DNA of 64,000 nucleotides from JACDQM01 sp044373315 (GCF_044373315.1 NZ_JBILQK010000008.1:12987-76986), one strand, 5' to 3'. Numbered from the stretch's first letter, positions 10,718 through 19,045 are shown. Numbers and translations are program-made. The notes: generated by a model from the sequence alone, not told the origin.

Positions 10718-11514
10718 GGAGCCACCACCGAAGAAACGAGAAGTTGGGTGTAGGGGTGCTGCGGATCGTCCAGCACCCGGTCGGTGAGGCCCTGCTCGAC
10801 GATGCGACCCTGGCGCATCACCAGAGTGCGCTGCGCCAGAAGGCGCGCCACGCCGAGGTCATGCGTGACGATCAAGGCCGACAGGTGCAGGCGTGCCACC
10901 AGGCTGCGGATCAGGTCCAGCAGCCGGGCCTGCACCGAGACGTCCAGGCCCGAGGTCGGCTCGTCCATCAGCACCAGACGCGGATGCGTGACCAGATTGC
11001 GCGCGATCTGCAGGCGCTGGCGCATGCCGCCGGAAAACGCCCGGGGGCTGTCGTCGATGCGCTCGGCATCAAGCTCCACCGCGCTCATCCATTGACGGCC
11101 CTGATCGCGCAGCGTGTCGAAGCGGCGCTCGCCCAGCGCCATCAGGCGCTCGCCCACATTGGCGCCGGCGCTGACGTTCATGCGCAGGCCGTCGGCTGCA
11201 TGCTGCTCGACAAAGCCCCATTCGGTGCGCGCCAGCAGGCGGCGCTCGCGCTCAGGCAGCGCATGCACGTCCACCCAGGATTCGCTGGCGCGGCGGTAAT
11301 GCACATGGCCCGGCGCGCAGGCAATGCGGCCGGCGATGCAGTTCAGCAGGCTGCTCTTGCCTGAGCCCGATTCGCCGACAATGGCCAGCACCTCGCCGGG
11401 ATGCAGCTCCAGACTAGCGTCTTGCACCGCGTACGCGCCGTCGCGCGCGCCGGGGTAACGCAGGTTCAGGCCCTGCACCTTCAGCAGCGGCTCGGCATGG
11501 ATGTTGGCGTTCAT
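10714..11514 (-). CDS. phnK: C-P lyase complex ABC-type ATPase PhnK
   Basis: A 266-residue ABC-type ATPase that docks on the PhnGHIJ core. Walker A GESGSGKSS, signature FSGGMRQRLQIARNL, Walker B LVLMDEPTSGLD and the H-loop in VTHDLGV are all present. The ATG at 11512-11514 (MNANIHAEP) was chosen over an upstream open extension because it overlaps the preceding acetyltransferase stop and gives normal PhnK length. The reading frame stays open far upstream only because of high GC. Confidence 0.94.
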   Translation of the reverse strand: MNANIHAEPLLKVQGLNLRYPGARDGAYAVQDASLELHPGEVLAIVGESGSGKSSLLNCIAGRIACAPGHVHYRRASESWVDVHALPERERRLLARTEWGFVEQHAADGLRMNVSAGANVGERLMALGERRFDTLRDQGRQWMSAVELDAERIDDSPRAFSGGMRQRLQIARNLVTHPRLVLMDEPTSGLDVSVQARLLDLIRSLVARLHLSALIVTHDLGVARLLAQRTLVMRQGRIVEQGLTDRVLDDPQHPYTQLLVSSVVAP

Positions 11515-12020
11515 TGCAGCGTTCCTCCCGCCAGCGGCACGACAAAGCTGAAGCCGTGGCGCGTGAAGCCCAGGTGTTCGTAGAAGGCATGCGCGTCCAC
11601 GCGCTTGGCATTGCTGGACAGCGCCAGCTTGTAGCAGCCGTGTGCCCGCGCCACCGCCATGGCCTGCTCCATCAGCAGCCGACCCAGGCCCAGGCCTTGG
11701 GCTTTGGGATGCACGGCCACGTCTTCCACCAGTGCTTCGGGCGCCTGGCGATGTGCCAGCAGCGGCAGGATGTAGAGCGTCAGGCAACCCAGCACCTCGA
11801 CGCGGCCGCCCTGGCCCGCCACCTCGGCCAGCCACAGCTCCGCACCCAGCGCCTGCATGGCCTGCCAGCTTTGCAGCGCGCCGTCCAGCGGCACGTCCTC
11901 GGCCGCATCCAGCCCGCTGGCGACGAACAGGCCCAGCACGGCCGGCAGATCGGCCGCAGTGCCCGGGCGCAGCCGCGTCTCGGTGATCGCGAAGCTCGCG
12001 TCTTGTTTCTTCTCGCTCAT
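11511..12020 (-). CDS. GNAT-family N-acetyltransferase inside the C-P lyase operon (PhnO-like role)
   Basis: A 169-residue GNAT acetyltransferase. The acetyl-CoA binding motif A is VEDVAVHPKAQGLGLGRLLME (Q-x-x-G-x-G/A type), and motif B includes SNAKRVDAHAFYEHLGFTRHG. E. coli PhnO acetylates aminoalkylphosphonates and protects against toxic intermediates. This gene lies between phnJ and phnK, with four-base overlaps on both sides, so a similar role is plausible. Sequence similarity to E. coli PhnO itself could not be judged, and the gene position is different, so no symbol is given. An alternative is acetylation of a C-P lyase substrate other than an aminophosphonate. Confidence 0.85.
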   Translation of the reverse strand: MSEKKQDASFAITETRLRPGTAADLPAVLGLFVASGLDAAEDVPLDGALQSWQAMQALGAELWLAEVAGQGGRVEVLGCLTLYILPLLAHRQAPEALVEDVAVHPKAQGLGLGRLLMEQAMAVARAHGCYKLALSSNAKRVDAHAFYEHLGFTRHGFSFVVPLAGGTLQ

Positions 12021-12892
12021 GTCTGGGGTCCTTTCTGCGCCTGCTGCTGCAGCTCTTGCTGCCCCCGGCAATGGTCGGTATCCGAGCAGGTCCACAGCGT
12101 CTCGCCGCCGGCCAGCGGCACTTCGTCCAGATAGCTCGTCGTGCAGCCGCACAGCGCGCAGGCATGGCCTTGCGGCTCGATATGGAACGGCCGGTCGGCG
12201 AAGTCCAGGCTCATCACATCGGTATAGGGTGGTACGGCGTACAGACGCTTCTCGCGCCCGGCGCCGAAGAGCTGCAGCGCCGGCATGCGATGCATCTTGG
12301 GGTTGTCGAAGCTGGGGATCGGCGAAGGCGCCATCACATAGCGGCCGTTCACCAGCACGGGGTGGTCGTAGCTGGTGTCGATGCGGCCCCAGTGCGCCAG
12401 ATCCTCGTAGAGCTTCACATGGATCAGGCCATATTCCTGGAAGGCATGCAGTCGCGCGGCCTCGCTGCGGCGCGGCTCCAGCTTGTACAGCGGCTCGGGC
12501 TGCGGCACCTGGTAGACGAGGATCTGAGCCTCGGTCAGCGCGCGCTCGGGGATGCGGTGGCGGGTCTGGATGAGGCTGGCCTCGGCCGTACGCTCGGTGG
12601 TCGCCACGCCGGTGGTGCGGGCGAAGAAGCGGCGGATGTTGACGGCATTGGTTGTGTCGTCCGCGCCCTGGTCGATCACCTTGAGCGTGTCGGCGCGGCC
12701 GATCACCGCCGCGGTGACCTGAATGCCACCAGTGCCCCAGCCGTAAGCCAGCGGCATCTCGCGCGAACCGAAAGGCACCTGGTGGCCCGGAATGGCCACC
12801 GCCTTCAGCAGGCTGCGGCGGATCATGCGCTTGGCGCGCTCATCCAGGTAGGCGAAGTTGTAGCCCTGGGCGGTGCTGTGGGTTTGGCTCAT
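12017..12892 (-). CDS. phnJ: Carbon-phosphorus lyase, radical-SAM catalytic subunit
   Basis: A 291-residue catalytic subunit that cleaves the C-P bond of ribose 1-alkylphosphonate 5-phosphate to the 1,2-cyclic phosphate plus alkane, using a [4Fe-4S] cluster and SAM. The N-terminus (GYNFAYLDERAKRMIRR, HQVPFGSREMPLAYGWGTGG) is diagnostic. The C-terminal cysteine set is C245-x2-C248, C269-x5-C275, the pattern expected for the cluster ligands and the catalytic cysteine. All four are intact. Overlaps phnI and the GNAT gene by four bases each. Confidence 0.97.
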   Translation of the reverse strand: MSQTHSTAQGYNFAYLDERAKRMIRRSLLKAVAIPGHQVPFGSREMPLAYGWGTGGIQVTAAVIGRADTLKVIDQGADDTTNAVNIRRFFARTTGVATTERTAEASLIQTRHRIPERALTEAQILVYQVPQPEPLYKLEPRRSEAARLHAFQEYGLIHVKLYEDLAHWGRIDTSYDHPVLVNGRYVMAPSPIPSFDNPKMHRMPALQLFGAGREKRLYAVPPYTDVMSLDFADRPFHIEPQGHACALCGCTTSYLDEVPLAGGETLWTCSDTDHCRGQQELQQQAQKGPQT

Positions 12893-13962
12893 TCCTGTTG
12901 CTCCTCTCGGATCGCACGCAGCATCTGCAGCTCGGACTCGAAGGTCACGTAATGCGGCAGCTTCAGATGCTGGACGAAGCCCGAGGCCTCGACGTTGTCG
13001 CTATGCGCCAGCGCGAACTCCTGCAGCTGCGCCGGGCTGGTCAGGGTTTCGTCGAATTCGTCGGCGCGCAGCGCACGGTCAACCAGGCTCATCGCCATGG
13101 CTTTGCGCTCGGCATGGCCCAGCACCAGGCCGTAGCCGCGCGTGAACTGCGGCGGCCGCTCGGCGCTGCCGACAAACTGGTTGACCATCTGGCACTCGGT
13201 CAGCTCGATCTCGCCGATCTCGATCGCGAAACCCAGCTCGTCGGGCACCAGCTCCACCGCGACATGGCCATGGCGGATCTCGCCGGCAAAGGGGTGGGTG
13301 TTGGCATAGCCGCGCTGCGTGCTGTAGGCCAGGCCCAGCACCCAGCCTTCGTCGCCGCGCGCCAGCATCTGCAGGCGCGCCGCGCGCGGCAGCGGATACA
13401 GCGGCGGCTCGCGCGTGATGTCCATGGGCTCGGGGTCGCCTGCGGGCGGCGCCTCCTGTTCGATCAAACCGTCGGCGCTGAGAGCGGCCAGCGCATGCGG
13501 CATCGGTTCGGAGGGTGCCGCAGGGCTTGCAGGCTCTGACGCCACGGCGTTCTCGGCCTGCAGCAGCCCGAACTCCAGCAGGCGCTGGCTGTAGTCGAAA
13601 CTCGCGCCCAGCAGCTGGCCGCCGGGCAGGTCCTTGAAGATGGAGCTGATGCGGCGTTCGCAGCGCATCGCCGCGGTGTCCAGCGGCTCGGCATAACCCA
13701 GACGCGGCAGGGTGCTGCGGTAGGCGCGCAGCAGAAAAGTCGCCTCCAGCGCATCGCCCTGGGCCTGCTTGAGCGCCAGCGCGGCCAGTTCGGGGTCGTA
13801 CAAGGATCCCTCGCCCATCACCCGCGACACCGCCAGGCCCAGCTGCTCGCGCAGCTGCGCCACCTCGATCTCACGCAGCGCGGCATCGCCACGGCGCCGC
13901 TCATCCAGCAGCCGCAGCGAAGCAGCGATGGCGGCTTCACCGCCCTTGACAGCGACGTACAT
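12889..13962 (-). CDS. phnI: C-P lyase core subunit PhnI (nucleosidase)
   Basis: A 357-residue PhnI protein. It begins MYVAVKGGEAAIAAS, the near-invariant PhnI start, and contains VSRVMGEGSLYDPELAALALKQAQGD, TREPPLYPLPR and a C-terminal HLKLPHYVTFESEL. In the complex PhnI displaces adenine from ATP and transfers the phosphonate to ribose C1 with help from PhnG, H and L. The gene follows phnH after one base and overlaps phnJ by four bases. Confidence 0.96.
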   Translation of the reverse strand: MYVAVKGGEAAIAASLRLLDERRRGDAALREIEVAQLREQLGLAVSRVMGEGSLYDPELAALALKQAQGDALEATFLLRAYRSTLPRLGYAEPLDTAAMRCERRISSIFKDLPGGQLLGASFDYSQRLLEFGLLQAENAVASEPASPAAPSEPMPHALAALSADGLIEQEAPPAGDPEPMDITREPPLYPLPRAARLQMLARGDEGWVLGLAYSTQRGYANTHPFAGEIRHGHVAVELVPDELGFAIEIGEIELTECQMVNQFVGSAERPPQFTRGYGLVLGHAERKAMAMSLVDRALRADEFDETLTSPAQLQEFALAHSDNVEASGFVQHLKLPHYVTFESELQMLRAIREEQQE

Positions 13963-13963
13963 C

Positions 13964-14590
13964 TCAGCCCTCTCCGATCAGCGTTGAGCGCGGCAGCGCG
14001 ACGATCTGATCGCCGGCGGCGAACACGATGTCGATGCCGCAGGGGAAGTCGGCCTGCTGCGCCTGGCGCCAGGCCCAGAGCGCATCGCTCACGCCTTCGA
14101 TGCCCAGCCGGTGTTGATGCTCGATGCCCGGCCCCTGCCAGCACAGCGCACCTTCGGCGCTGATGCCATCCACCGCGATCAGCGCGGTGGCACTGTCCTG
14201 CGGCGCCACATCGTCGCCCGGGTTTAGGCGCAGCAGCAGCGCGGGCGTTGCCTCGGCGGCATTCATCAGCGCGAAGTCAGCCTGCTCGGGCTCGGCCACC
14301 AGCTGCGCGCCGCAATGAAAACGGCACCAGGCACGCAGCGCGGGCTGGTCCAGCTGCGGGCTCAGCCACAGCCGCGTGTCGGCATCGAGCAGGGTCAGCA
14401 AGCTAGCGGCCAGGGCCGGCTGCACGTCGGCCGGATGGCCCAGGCCGGCCAGCGCCGGCAAAGCCTGGATGCGACCGGGCCGGCTCATGGCCTCCAGCAG
14501 CGTGCGAAAGACCTGCTGGCCGTCATGCACCGGGTCGGCAAAGGCCGGGGCCAACTCGCCCAGGGTGCCGGTGTCGAGAACAGCGCTCAT
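13964..14590 (-). CDS. phnH: C-P lyase core subunit PhnH
   Basis: A 208-residue PhnH. Family landmarks: AFADPVHDGQQVFRTLLEAMSRPGRI near the N-terminus, LTLLDADTRLWL, and C-terminal GIDIVFAAGDQIVALPRSTLI. PhnH is a structural part of the PhnGHIJ hetero-octamer, related to PLP-transferase folds but without cofactor. The start ATG at 14588-14590 overlaps the phnG stop by four bases; a much longer open frame upstream is a GC artefact. Confidence 0.95.
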   Translation of the reverse strand: MSAVLDTGTLGELAPAFADPVHDGQQVFRTLLEAMSRPGRIQALPALAGLGHPADVQPALAASLLTLLDADTRLWLSPQLDQPALRAWCRFHCGAQLVAEPEQADFALMNAAEATPALLLRLNPGDDVAPQDSATALIAVDGISAEGALCWQGPGIEHQHRLGIEGVSDALWAWRQAQQADFPCGIDIVFAAGDQIVALPRSTLIGEG

Positions 14591-15066
14591 GCCGAGGCCT
14601 CCGTCTGCAAGGTGAAGAACTGCACGCGGCTGGCTTCCACGCGCGCCCGCTCTGCGGCCAGCTGCTGCTCGCGCGCGGCGCGCAGCGGCGCGATCACCTC
14701 GGCCAGCAGCAGGGCCTGCTGATCGGGCTGCTGCAGCAGCGCGTCCAGCGCTGCCACCCACTGCGCCCGCGCCTCGTCGCGGCCCAGCACATAGCCCAGG
14801 CCGACGCTGACGGCGCCCTGTGCCGTGCGGTAGCGCAGCGCGCAGCGCGTCACCGTGGCCTCGGCCAGGTTGAAGCGCGCGCCGCTGTTGCTGGCGCGGC
14901 CGCGCAGCATCACCAGGCCGGCCTCGGGCGCACGCAGCGCCTCGAAGCGGTAGTCGGCCAGCACACGCTCGCCGTGGGGCGCCAGCGCGGCGCGCGGCGC
15001 CTGGGCCAGCACGGCCAGCCACTGCTGGCGGGCCGTGTCCGGGGCGTTTCGGGTTTCTGGGTTCAT
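14587..15066 (-). CDS. phnG: C-P lyase core subunit PhnG
   Basis: A 159-residue PhnG and the first gene of the operon. Landmarks: RQQWLAVLAQA, ADYRFEALRAPEAGLVMLRGRASNSGARFNLAE and VTRCALRYRTAQGAVSVGLGYVLGRD. The ATG at 15064-15066 was chosen because it gives standard length and lies just downstream of the promoter/operator block; longer frames cross that block. Divergent from phnF with a 69-base control region that holds a Pho-box-like repeat and a palindromic operator. Confidence 0.95.
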   Translation of the reverse strand: MNPETRNAPDTARQQWLAVLAQAPRAALAPHGERVLADYRFEALRAPEAGLVMLRGRASNSGARFNLAEATVTRCALRYRTAQGAVSVGLGYVLGRDEARAQWVAALDALLQQPDQQALLLAEVIAPLRAAREQQLAAERARVEASRVQFFTLQTEASA

Positions 15067-15073
15067 GGCGATG

Positions 15074-15084
15074 TCATCTAGACC
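15074..15084 (-). promoter_or_regulatory. Putative PhnF operator in the phnG promoter
   Basis: On the coding (minus) strand the block reads GGTCTAGATGA and contains the near-palindrome GTCTAGAT. The same 11 bases recur upstream of phnC. HutC/PhnF-type GntR regulators bind GT-N-TA-N-AC-like palindromes, so this is the natural candidate for PhnF binding. It lies between a possible -10 (GATACT at 15099-15104) and the phnG start, consistent with repression. Confidence 0.6.
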
Positions 15085-15116
15085 ACTTAAGATGGCGGCC
15101 AGTATCACCTTCGGAC

Positions 15117-15134
15117 GTGACAGTTTCTTGACCC
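15117..15134 (-). promoter_or_regulatory. Pho-box-like direct repeat upstream of phnG
   Basis: Minus strand contains GTCAAGAAACTGTCAC, which matches the PhoB consensus (GTCATAWAWCTGTCAY) at 14 of 16 positions. The second heptamer CTGTCAC is perfect, the first is weaker. It ends about 12 bases before a possible -10 hexamer, where PhoB would replace the -35 element. It touches the phnF start region. Confidence 0.55.
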
Positions 15135-15135
15135 C

Positions 15136-15864
15136 ATGAGCACAAAGACTGAAACGAACAGCACGCGGCGCTGGGAGCAGATTGCGCAGGAGCTGCGCGC
15201 CGATATCGCCAGCGGCCGCTTCGCGCCCGGCACGCGCCTGCCCAACGAGAGCCAGCTGGCGGAGCGCTTTGCGGTGAACCGCCACACGCTGCGCCAGGCG
15301 GTGCAGGCGCTGGTGCGCGAGGGCTTTCTGAAGGTGCAGCAAGGCAGCGGCACCTGGGTGCGCGAGCTGGTGCTGGACTACGCGCTGCAGCGCCGCACCC
15401 GGCTCTCAGAAAACCTGGCCGAGGCGGGCGAGCGCGCCGAGCGCGAACTGCTCGCGCATGAGCGCTGCGCTGCCGGCAGCTGGGCGCAGGCCTTGAAGGT
15501 CAGCCCGGCCAGCCCGGTGGAGCTGCTCTACACCCGCTCGACGGTGCGCGGCCGGCCGATCAGCCTGAGCACCGCCGCCTACCCCTGCCCGCGCCTGGCG
15601 GGCATGGCCGAGGCCTTTCAGCGCGAGCGCTCGATCACGCTGGCCTTCCAGTCCCTGGGCATAGCCGACTACACCCGCCTGCGCTCCAGCATCTCGGCCC
15701 GCCTGCCGACGCCGGCCGAGGCCGACGCGCTGGCACGGCCGGTCAGCCAGCCGGTGCTGGTGGTGCACTACACCAATATCGATCTGCAGGGCCAGCCGGT
15801 GGAGGCCGCCTGCACGCTGTTCGCATCGGATGCGGTGCAGCTACAGGTCGAGGGGGAGCTCTGA
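15136..15864 (+). CDS. phnF: Phosphonate operon repressor, GntR/HutC family
   Basis: A 242-residue regulator. The N-terminal GntR winged helix (IAQELRADIASGRFAPGTRLPNESQLAERFAVNRHTLRQAVQALVREGFL) is followed by a UTRA/HutC ligand-binding domain containing the TRSTVRGRPISLSTAAYP strand region. Placed divergently from the C-P lyase operon, it is most likely the phosphonate- or phosphate-responsive repressor PhnF. The start ATG at 15136 is the only one giving an intact winged helix. The downstream DUF1045 gene follows after two bases and is presumably co-transcribed. Confidence 0.9.
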   Translation: MSTKTETNSTRRWEQIAQELRADIASGRFAPGTRLPNESQLAERFAVNRHTLRQAVQALVREGFLKVQQGSGTWVRELVLDYALQRRTRLSENLAEAGERAERELLAHERCAAGSWAQALKVSPASPVELLYTRSTVRGRPISLSTAAYPCPRLAGMAEAFQRERSITLAFQSLGIADYTRLRSSISARLPTPAEADALARPVSQPVLVVHYTNIDLQGQPVEAACTLFASDAVQLQVEGEL

Positions 15865-15866
15865 GC

Positions 15867-16562
15867 ATGCAGCGCTATGCCGTCTATTACGCACCAGCCG
15901 AAGATCACCCGCTGTGGCAGGCCGGCTGCCAGTGGCTGGGTCGCAACCCGGCCGATGCGCTGGACTTGCGCGATCCGCCCGCAGCACGACGCGAGCCCTG
16001 GCGCTACGGCTTCCACGCCACGCTGAAAGCCCCGCTGCGCCTGTGCCCCAGCCTGCGCGAAGGCCAGTTGCATGCCGCGCTCAGCGCCCTGGCCGCCGCC
16101 ACGCCGGCCTTCGAGATGCCCCGCCTGCAGGTCACCACGCTGACCGACTTCATCGCGCTGCGCCCGGCCGAAGCGCTGGCCCGCGAGCATGCGCTGTGGC
16201 GCCTGGCCGACGCCTGTGTGCGCGAGCTCGATGCGTTCCGCGCGCCGCCCACCGCCGCCGAGATGGCGCGCCGCCAGGCCAGGCCGCTGGAGCCCGCCGC
16301 GCAGGCACGGTTGCAGCAATGGGGCTATCCGCATGTGCTGGAGGGCTGGCGCTTTCACATGACGCTGAGCGACAGCCTGGTCGATGAAGCGGATCGCGCG
16401 GCGCTCCTAGCGCTGGCCCAGCAGCACTTCGCCGCCTCGCTGGCCGTGCTGCCGCTTTACTGCGCTTCGATCTGCCTGTTCCTCGAGAGTGCGCCGGGCG
16501 TGCCCATGCAGCTGCAGCGGCGCTATCCGCTGGCTCAGTCGCCCGAATCCGCCAGCGACTGA
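15867..16562 (+). CDS. 2H phosphoesterase-like protein of phosphonate operons (DUF1045/TIGR03223 type)
   Basis: A 231-residue protein of the family annotated as 'putative phosphonate metabolism protein'. It carries two H-x-T motifs, H50-A-T52 (GFHATLK) and H164-M-T166 (FHMTLS), the paired catalytic signature of 2H phosphoesterases, which act on cyclic phosphodiesters. The C-P lyase pathway generates 5-phosphoribosyl 1,2-cyclic phosphate, normally opened by PhnP. No phnP is present, so this protein is a candidate replacement; that is inference from motif plus location. It follows phnF by two bases. Its 3' end overlaps the convergent FAH gene by 28 bases. Confidence 0.85.
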   Translation: MQRYAVYYAPAEDHPLWQAGCQWLGRNPADALDLRDPPAARREPWRYGFHATLKAPLRLCPSLREGQLHAALSALAAATPAFEMPRLQVTTLTDFIALRPAEALAREHALWRLADACVRELDAFRAPPTAAEMARRQARPLEPAAQARLQQWGYPHVLEGWRFHMTLSDSLVDEADRAALLALAQQHFAASLAVLPLYCASICLFLESAPGVPMQLQRRYPLAQSPESASD

Positions 16563-17536
16563 ACTTCCTGGTCGATCGCACCGAAGACGCTCTGGCCGTC
16601 GCGGCCCTTCATCTCGATGCGCACCGTGTCACCGAACCTCATGAAGGCGGTCTTGGGCTCAGCGCCGGGCTGCTCGATCATCTCCAGCGCACGCTTCTCG
16701 GCGATGCAGCTATAGCCGCGGCTGGCATCCGCATTGGCCACCGTGCCGGAGCCGACGATGCTGCCGGCGCGCACCGCGCGCGTCTTGGCCAGATGTGCGA
16801 TCAGCTGGCCGAAATGAAACTGCATCTCCGGCCCCGACTCCAGCAGGCCGACCTTGCGGCCGTTCCACATGGTCTGCAGGCTGAGGTGCACGCGGCCGCG
16901 CTGCCAGGCCTCGCCCAGCTCGTCGGGTGTCACCGCCACCGGACTGAAGGCGGTGGACGGCTTGCTCTGCAGAAAGCCAAAGCCCTTGGCCAGCTCGGCC
17001 GGCACGAGGTTGCGCAGCGTCCAGTCATTGGCCAGCATCAGCAGGCGCACACCTTCCAGCGCCTGCTCGGGGCTGGCGCCCTGGGCCACATCGCCGGTGA
17101 CCACTGCCAGCTCGGCCTCAAAGTCGATGCCCATGGCTTCTGAGGCAAAGCGCGCCGGCTGCTCGGCGCCGAGGAAGTCGTCGCTGCCGCCCTGGTACAT
17201 CAGTGGGTCGCGCTGAAAGCTCTCGGGCATCTCGGCGCCACGCGCGCGGCGCACCCGCTCCACATGGGCGAGGTAGGCCGAGCCGTCGGCCCATTGATAG
17301 GCGCGCGGCAGCGGCGCCATGCACAGCTTGGGGTCGAAATTGAAGGCGTGGCGCAGGCGACCATGGTTCAGGCCGGTGGAGAGCTCTTCGAGCTGCGGCG
17401 CCATGAAGTTCCAGTCGTCCAGCACCTGCTGCAGGCGCGTGGCGATGCCGTTGGCGAAATGGGCGCCGGTGAGGTCGCGCGAGACGACGACCAGCTGGCC
17501 GTCGCGCGAGCCGTCCTTGTAGGTAGCAAGTTTCAT
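16535..17536 (-). CDS. Fumarylacetoacetate hydrolase family protein
   Basis: A 333-residue FAH-fold enzyme. It starts MKLATYKDGSRDGQLVVVSRD, the form of the larger proteobacterial FAH-family hydrolases. Metal-ligand region residues are seen in GIDFEAELAVVTGDV and in the ANDWTLRNL block, with IVGSGTVANADASRGYSCIAEKRALE near the end. These enzymes hydrolyse C-C bonds of beta-diketones such as fumarylacetoacetate or act on related acylpyruvates; no homogentisate genes lie nearby, so the substrate is open. The ATG at 17534-17536 was chosen because it matches the family start; a longer upstream frame is non-homologous. Confidence 0.85.
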   Translation of the reverse strand: MKLATYKDGSRDGQLVVVSRDLTGAHFANGIATRLQQVLDDWNFMAPQLEELSTGLNHGRLRHAFNFDPKLCMAPLPRAYQWADGSAYLAHVERVRRARGAEMPESFQRDPLMYQGGSDDFLGAEQPARFASEAMGIDFEAELAVVTGDVAQGASPEQALEGVRLLMLANDWTLRNLVPAELAKGFGFLQSKPSTAFSPVAVTPDELGEAWQRGRVHLSLQTMWNGRKVGLLESGPEMQFHFGQLIAHLAKTRAVRAGSIVGSGTVANADASRGYSCIAEKRALEMIEQPGAEPKTAFMRFGDTVRIEMKGRDGQSVFGAIDQEVQSLADSGD

Positions 17537-17585
17537 GATGAAGGCGGGGGAAAGCGTTTCGGCACTGCGATGGCAGCATTGTCCG

Positions 17586-18488
17586 ATGAAGCCGGCCCTG
17601 CACCCTTTTAGCCGCCGCTGGCCGCTGCCACAGCTGGCCACGGCGCTGGGCCTGAGCCTGCTGGGGCATGGCCTGCTGCTTGACGCACTGGAGCCCAATG
17701 TGCCGCGCCTGACAGCCGCCACGGCGGCCTCGGCACAAACCAGGCCGGACCGGCCCATAGCCCCTGCCGTCATGGTTCAGGCGGTGGCCGAAGATGGGCG
17801 ACGCGAAGCCGCAGGCGACTCAGCACCCCCCGCTGCCCCAAGAGCTCCTGCTGAGCCCAGCGCCGTTCAGCGCTCGCTGCGCCCTCACGCAACAAGGCCG
17901 CAGCGGCCAGGACCGCCTGCACTGGCACAGCGAAGACCGCCGCTACGCCTTGCGGCTGGAGCGCTGGCCGGACGATGGCCGCCCGCTACACAGCTGGCAT
18001 GGCCGTGGCCGTTGGGATACCCGGGGCCTGGCGCCGGAACACTTTGCCACCGCCGAGCGCGGTCGCGAGAAGCAGGCCACCAGTTTCAGGTGGGGGATTG
18101 ATCAGTTTCTCGTCCAGCACGGAGCAGCAGGCCCTCATCCTAGGGGGGGGCAGGATCGTCTGAGCTGGTGGTTGCAACTGACGCGGCATTGACACAGGCG
18201 GCGCCGGCCAGCCTGACTCTGGGCCAGGCGCTGCAACTGCCCATCGTCGCGATGCGTGGGCCGGTGACGGCCTGGCGCTTTGCCGCCAGCGGCCACGAGT
18301 CCCTGGCCCTGCCCGATGGCCGCGTGGTTCAAGCCGTCCGGCTCGAAGGCAGCGCTGAGGGCCCGCCATCGCAACGCATGGCGGTCTGGCCGGCCGGAGA
18401 GCCCCCCGGCCTTGCCGCTGCGCCTTCGCCAAACTTGGCGAGCCAGGAGATTAGCGAATACCGGCTGACTCCTGTGGACCAACCGTGA
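17586..18488 (+). pseudogene. DUF3108 domain protein, broken by several frameshifts
   Basis: Coding similarity to DUF3108 proteins moves between all three plus frames. The N-terminal membrane-anchored, Ala/Pro-rich part (from MKPALHPFSRRWPLPQL at 17586) is in one frame. The HSEDRRYALRLERWPDDGRPLHSWHGRG... to QATSFR segment (about 17800-18090) is in the next. Then LISFSSSTEQQALILGG (to about 18142) is in the third. QDRLSWWLQL lies back in the second after an eight-G run (18142-18149), and the C-terminal AWRFAASGHESLALPDGRVV in the first. At least four indels are needed to explain this. The order of the pieces is still that of an intact DUF3108 protein. Either the gene has decayed or this stretch has assembly errors; the number of breaks favours decay. 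Confidence 0.75.
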
Positions 18489-18641
18489 TGTTGTGACGCC
18501 TCCACCACAGGCAGGCCTTGACCACTCTCCCGAGAAGCGCGGCTTTCTGCCAGTATGAGGGCGTGGACAAGGGCAGCACGCCGTGCTTCACCCCTTGAAA
18601 ACAGATAGCCCGACCACAGCTATCGAGCAAAGGAGTATCGA

Positions 18642-18932
18642 ATGCACACGCTCTACAACTCCCCCAGCTTCATCGTGGTCCAGTTCGATGTCCCGGTTGA
18701 GGGACCGCTCCATGGCGACCACGCCGTAGAGCCCGGACTGCAGCTCAGCCGCGAGGGCTTCGAGATCGTCGACAAGTTCGCGCGACGCGAGATCTTCATC
18801 GAGGGCGCCCTCGCACAGCAGTTCCAGGAGGGTGTCGAGCACCTGATGGAATCCGATCCGTCCGAGGACGATCTGGATGATTTCATCGAGCGCTATGCCA
18901 ACCTCGGCCAGCACCCTGTCGTGATGCATTGA
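18642..18932 (+). CDS. DUF3567 family protein
   Basis: A 96-residue acidic protein of the DUF3567 family, restricted largely to Burkholderiales. The family core is visible as SREGFEIVDKFARREIFIEG, followed by a helical segment and the C-terminal ERYANLGQHPVVMH. No catalytic residues are recognisable and no function has been assigned to the family. A ribosome site (AAAGGAG) lies just before the ATG. It stands alone between the DUF3108 pseudogene and the AAA+ gene, and is useful mainly as a taxonomic marker. Confidence 0.85.
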   Translation: MHTLYNSPSFIVVQFDVPVEGPLHGDHAVEPGLQLSREGFEIVDKFARREIFIEGALAQQFQEGVEHLMESDPSEDDLDDFIERYANLGQHPVVMH

Positions 18933-19045
18933 ACACGGATCGGGAGGGGACACTCAGCGCCCCTCTTGTTTGACCGGCGTCCCTGCGCCAAGATGGGGCG
19001 GCGCGCGAGCGTTTTGCCGCTATTGATTCGCGCGAGGAGTGGTTC

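Noticed and set aside
15072..15135. Riboswitch in the phnG/phnF intergenic region
   Set aside because: Only 69 bases long and fully explained by a Pho-box-like repeat and an operator palindrome; no riboswitch-like paired elements seen.
17535..18101. First open frame of the DUF3108 locus as an intact 188-residue protein
   Set aside because: Its second half is out-of-frame low-complexity sequence; the DUF3108 similarity continues in other frames, so it is treated as part of a pseudogene.
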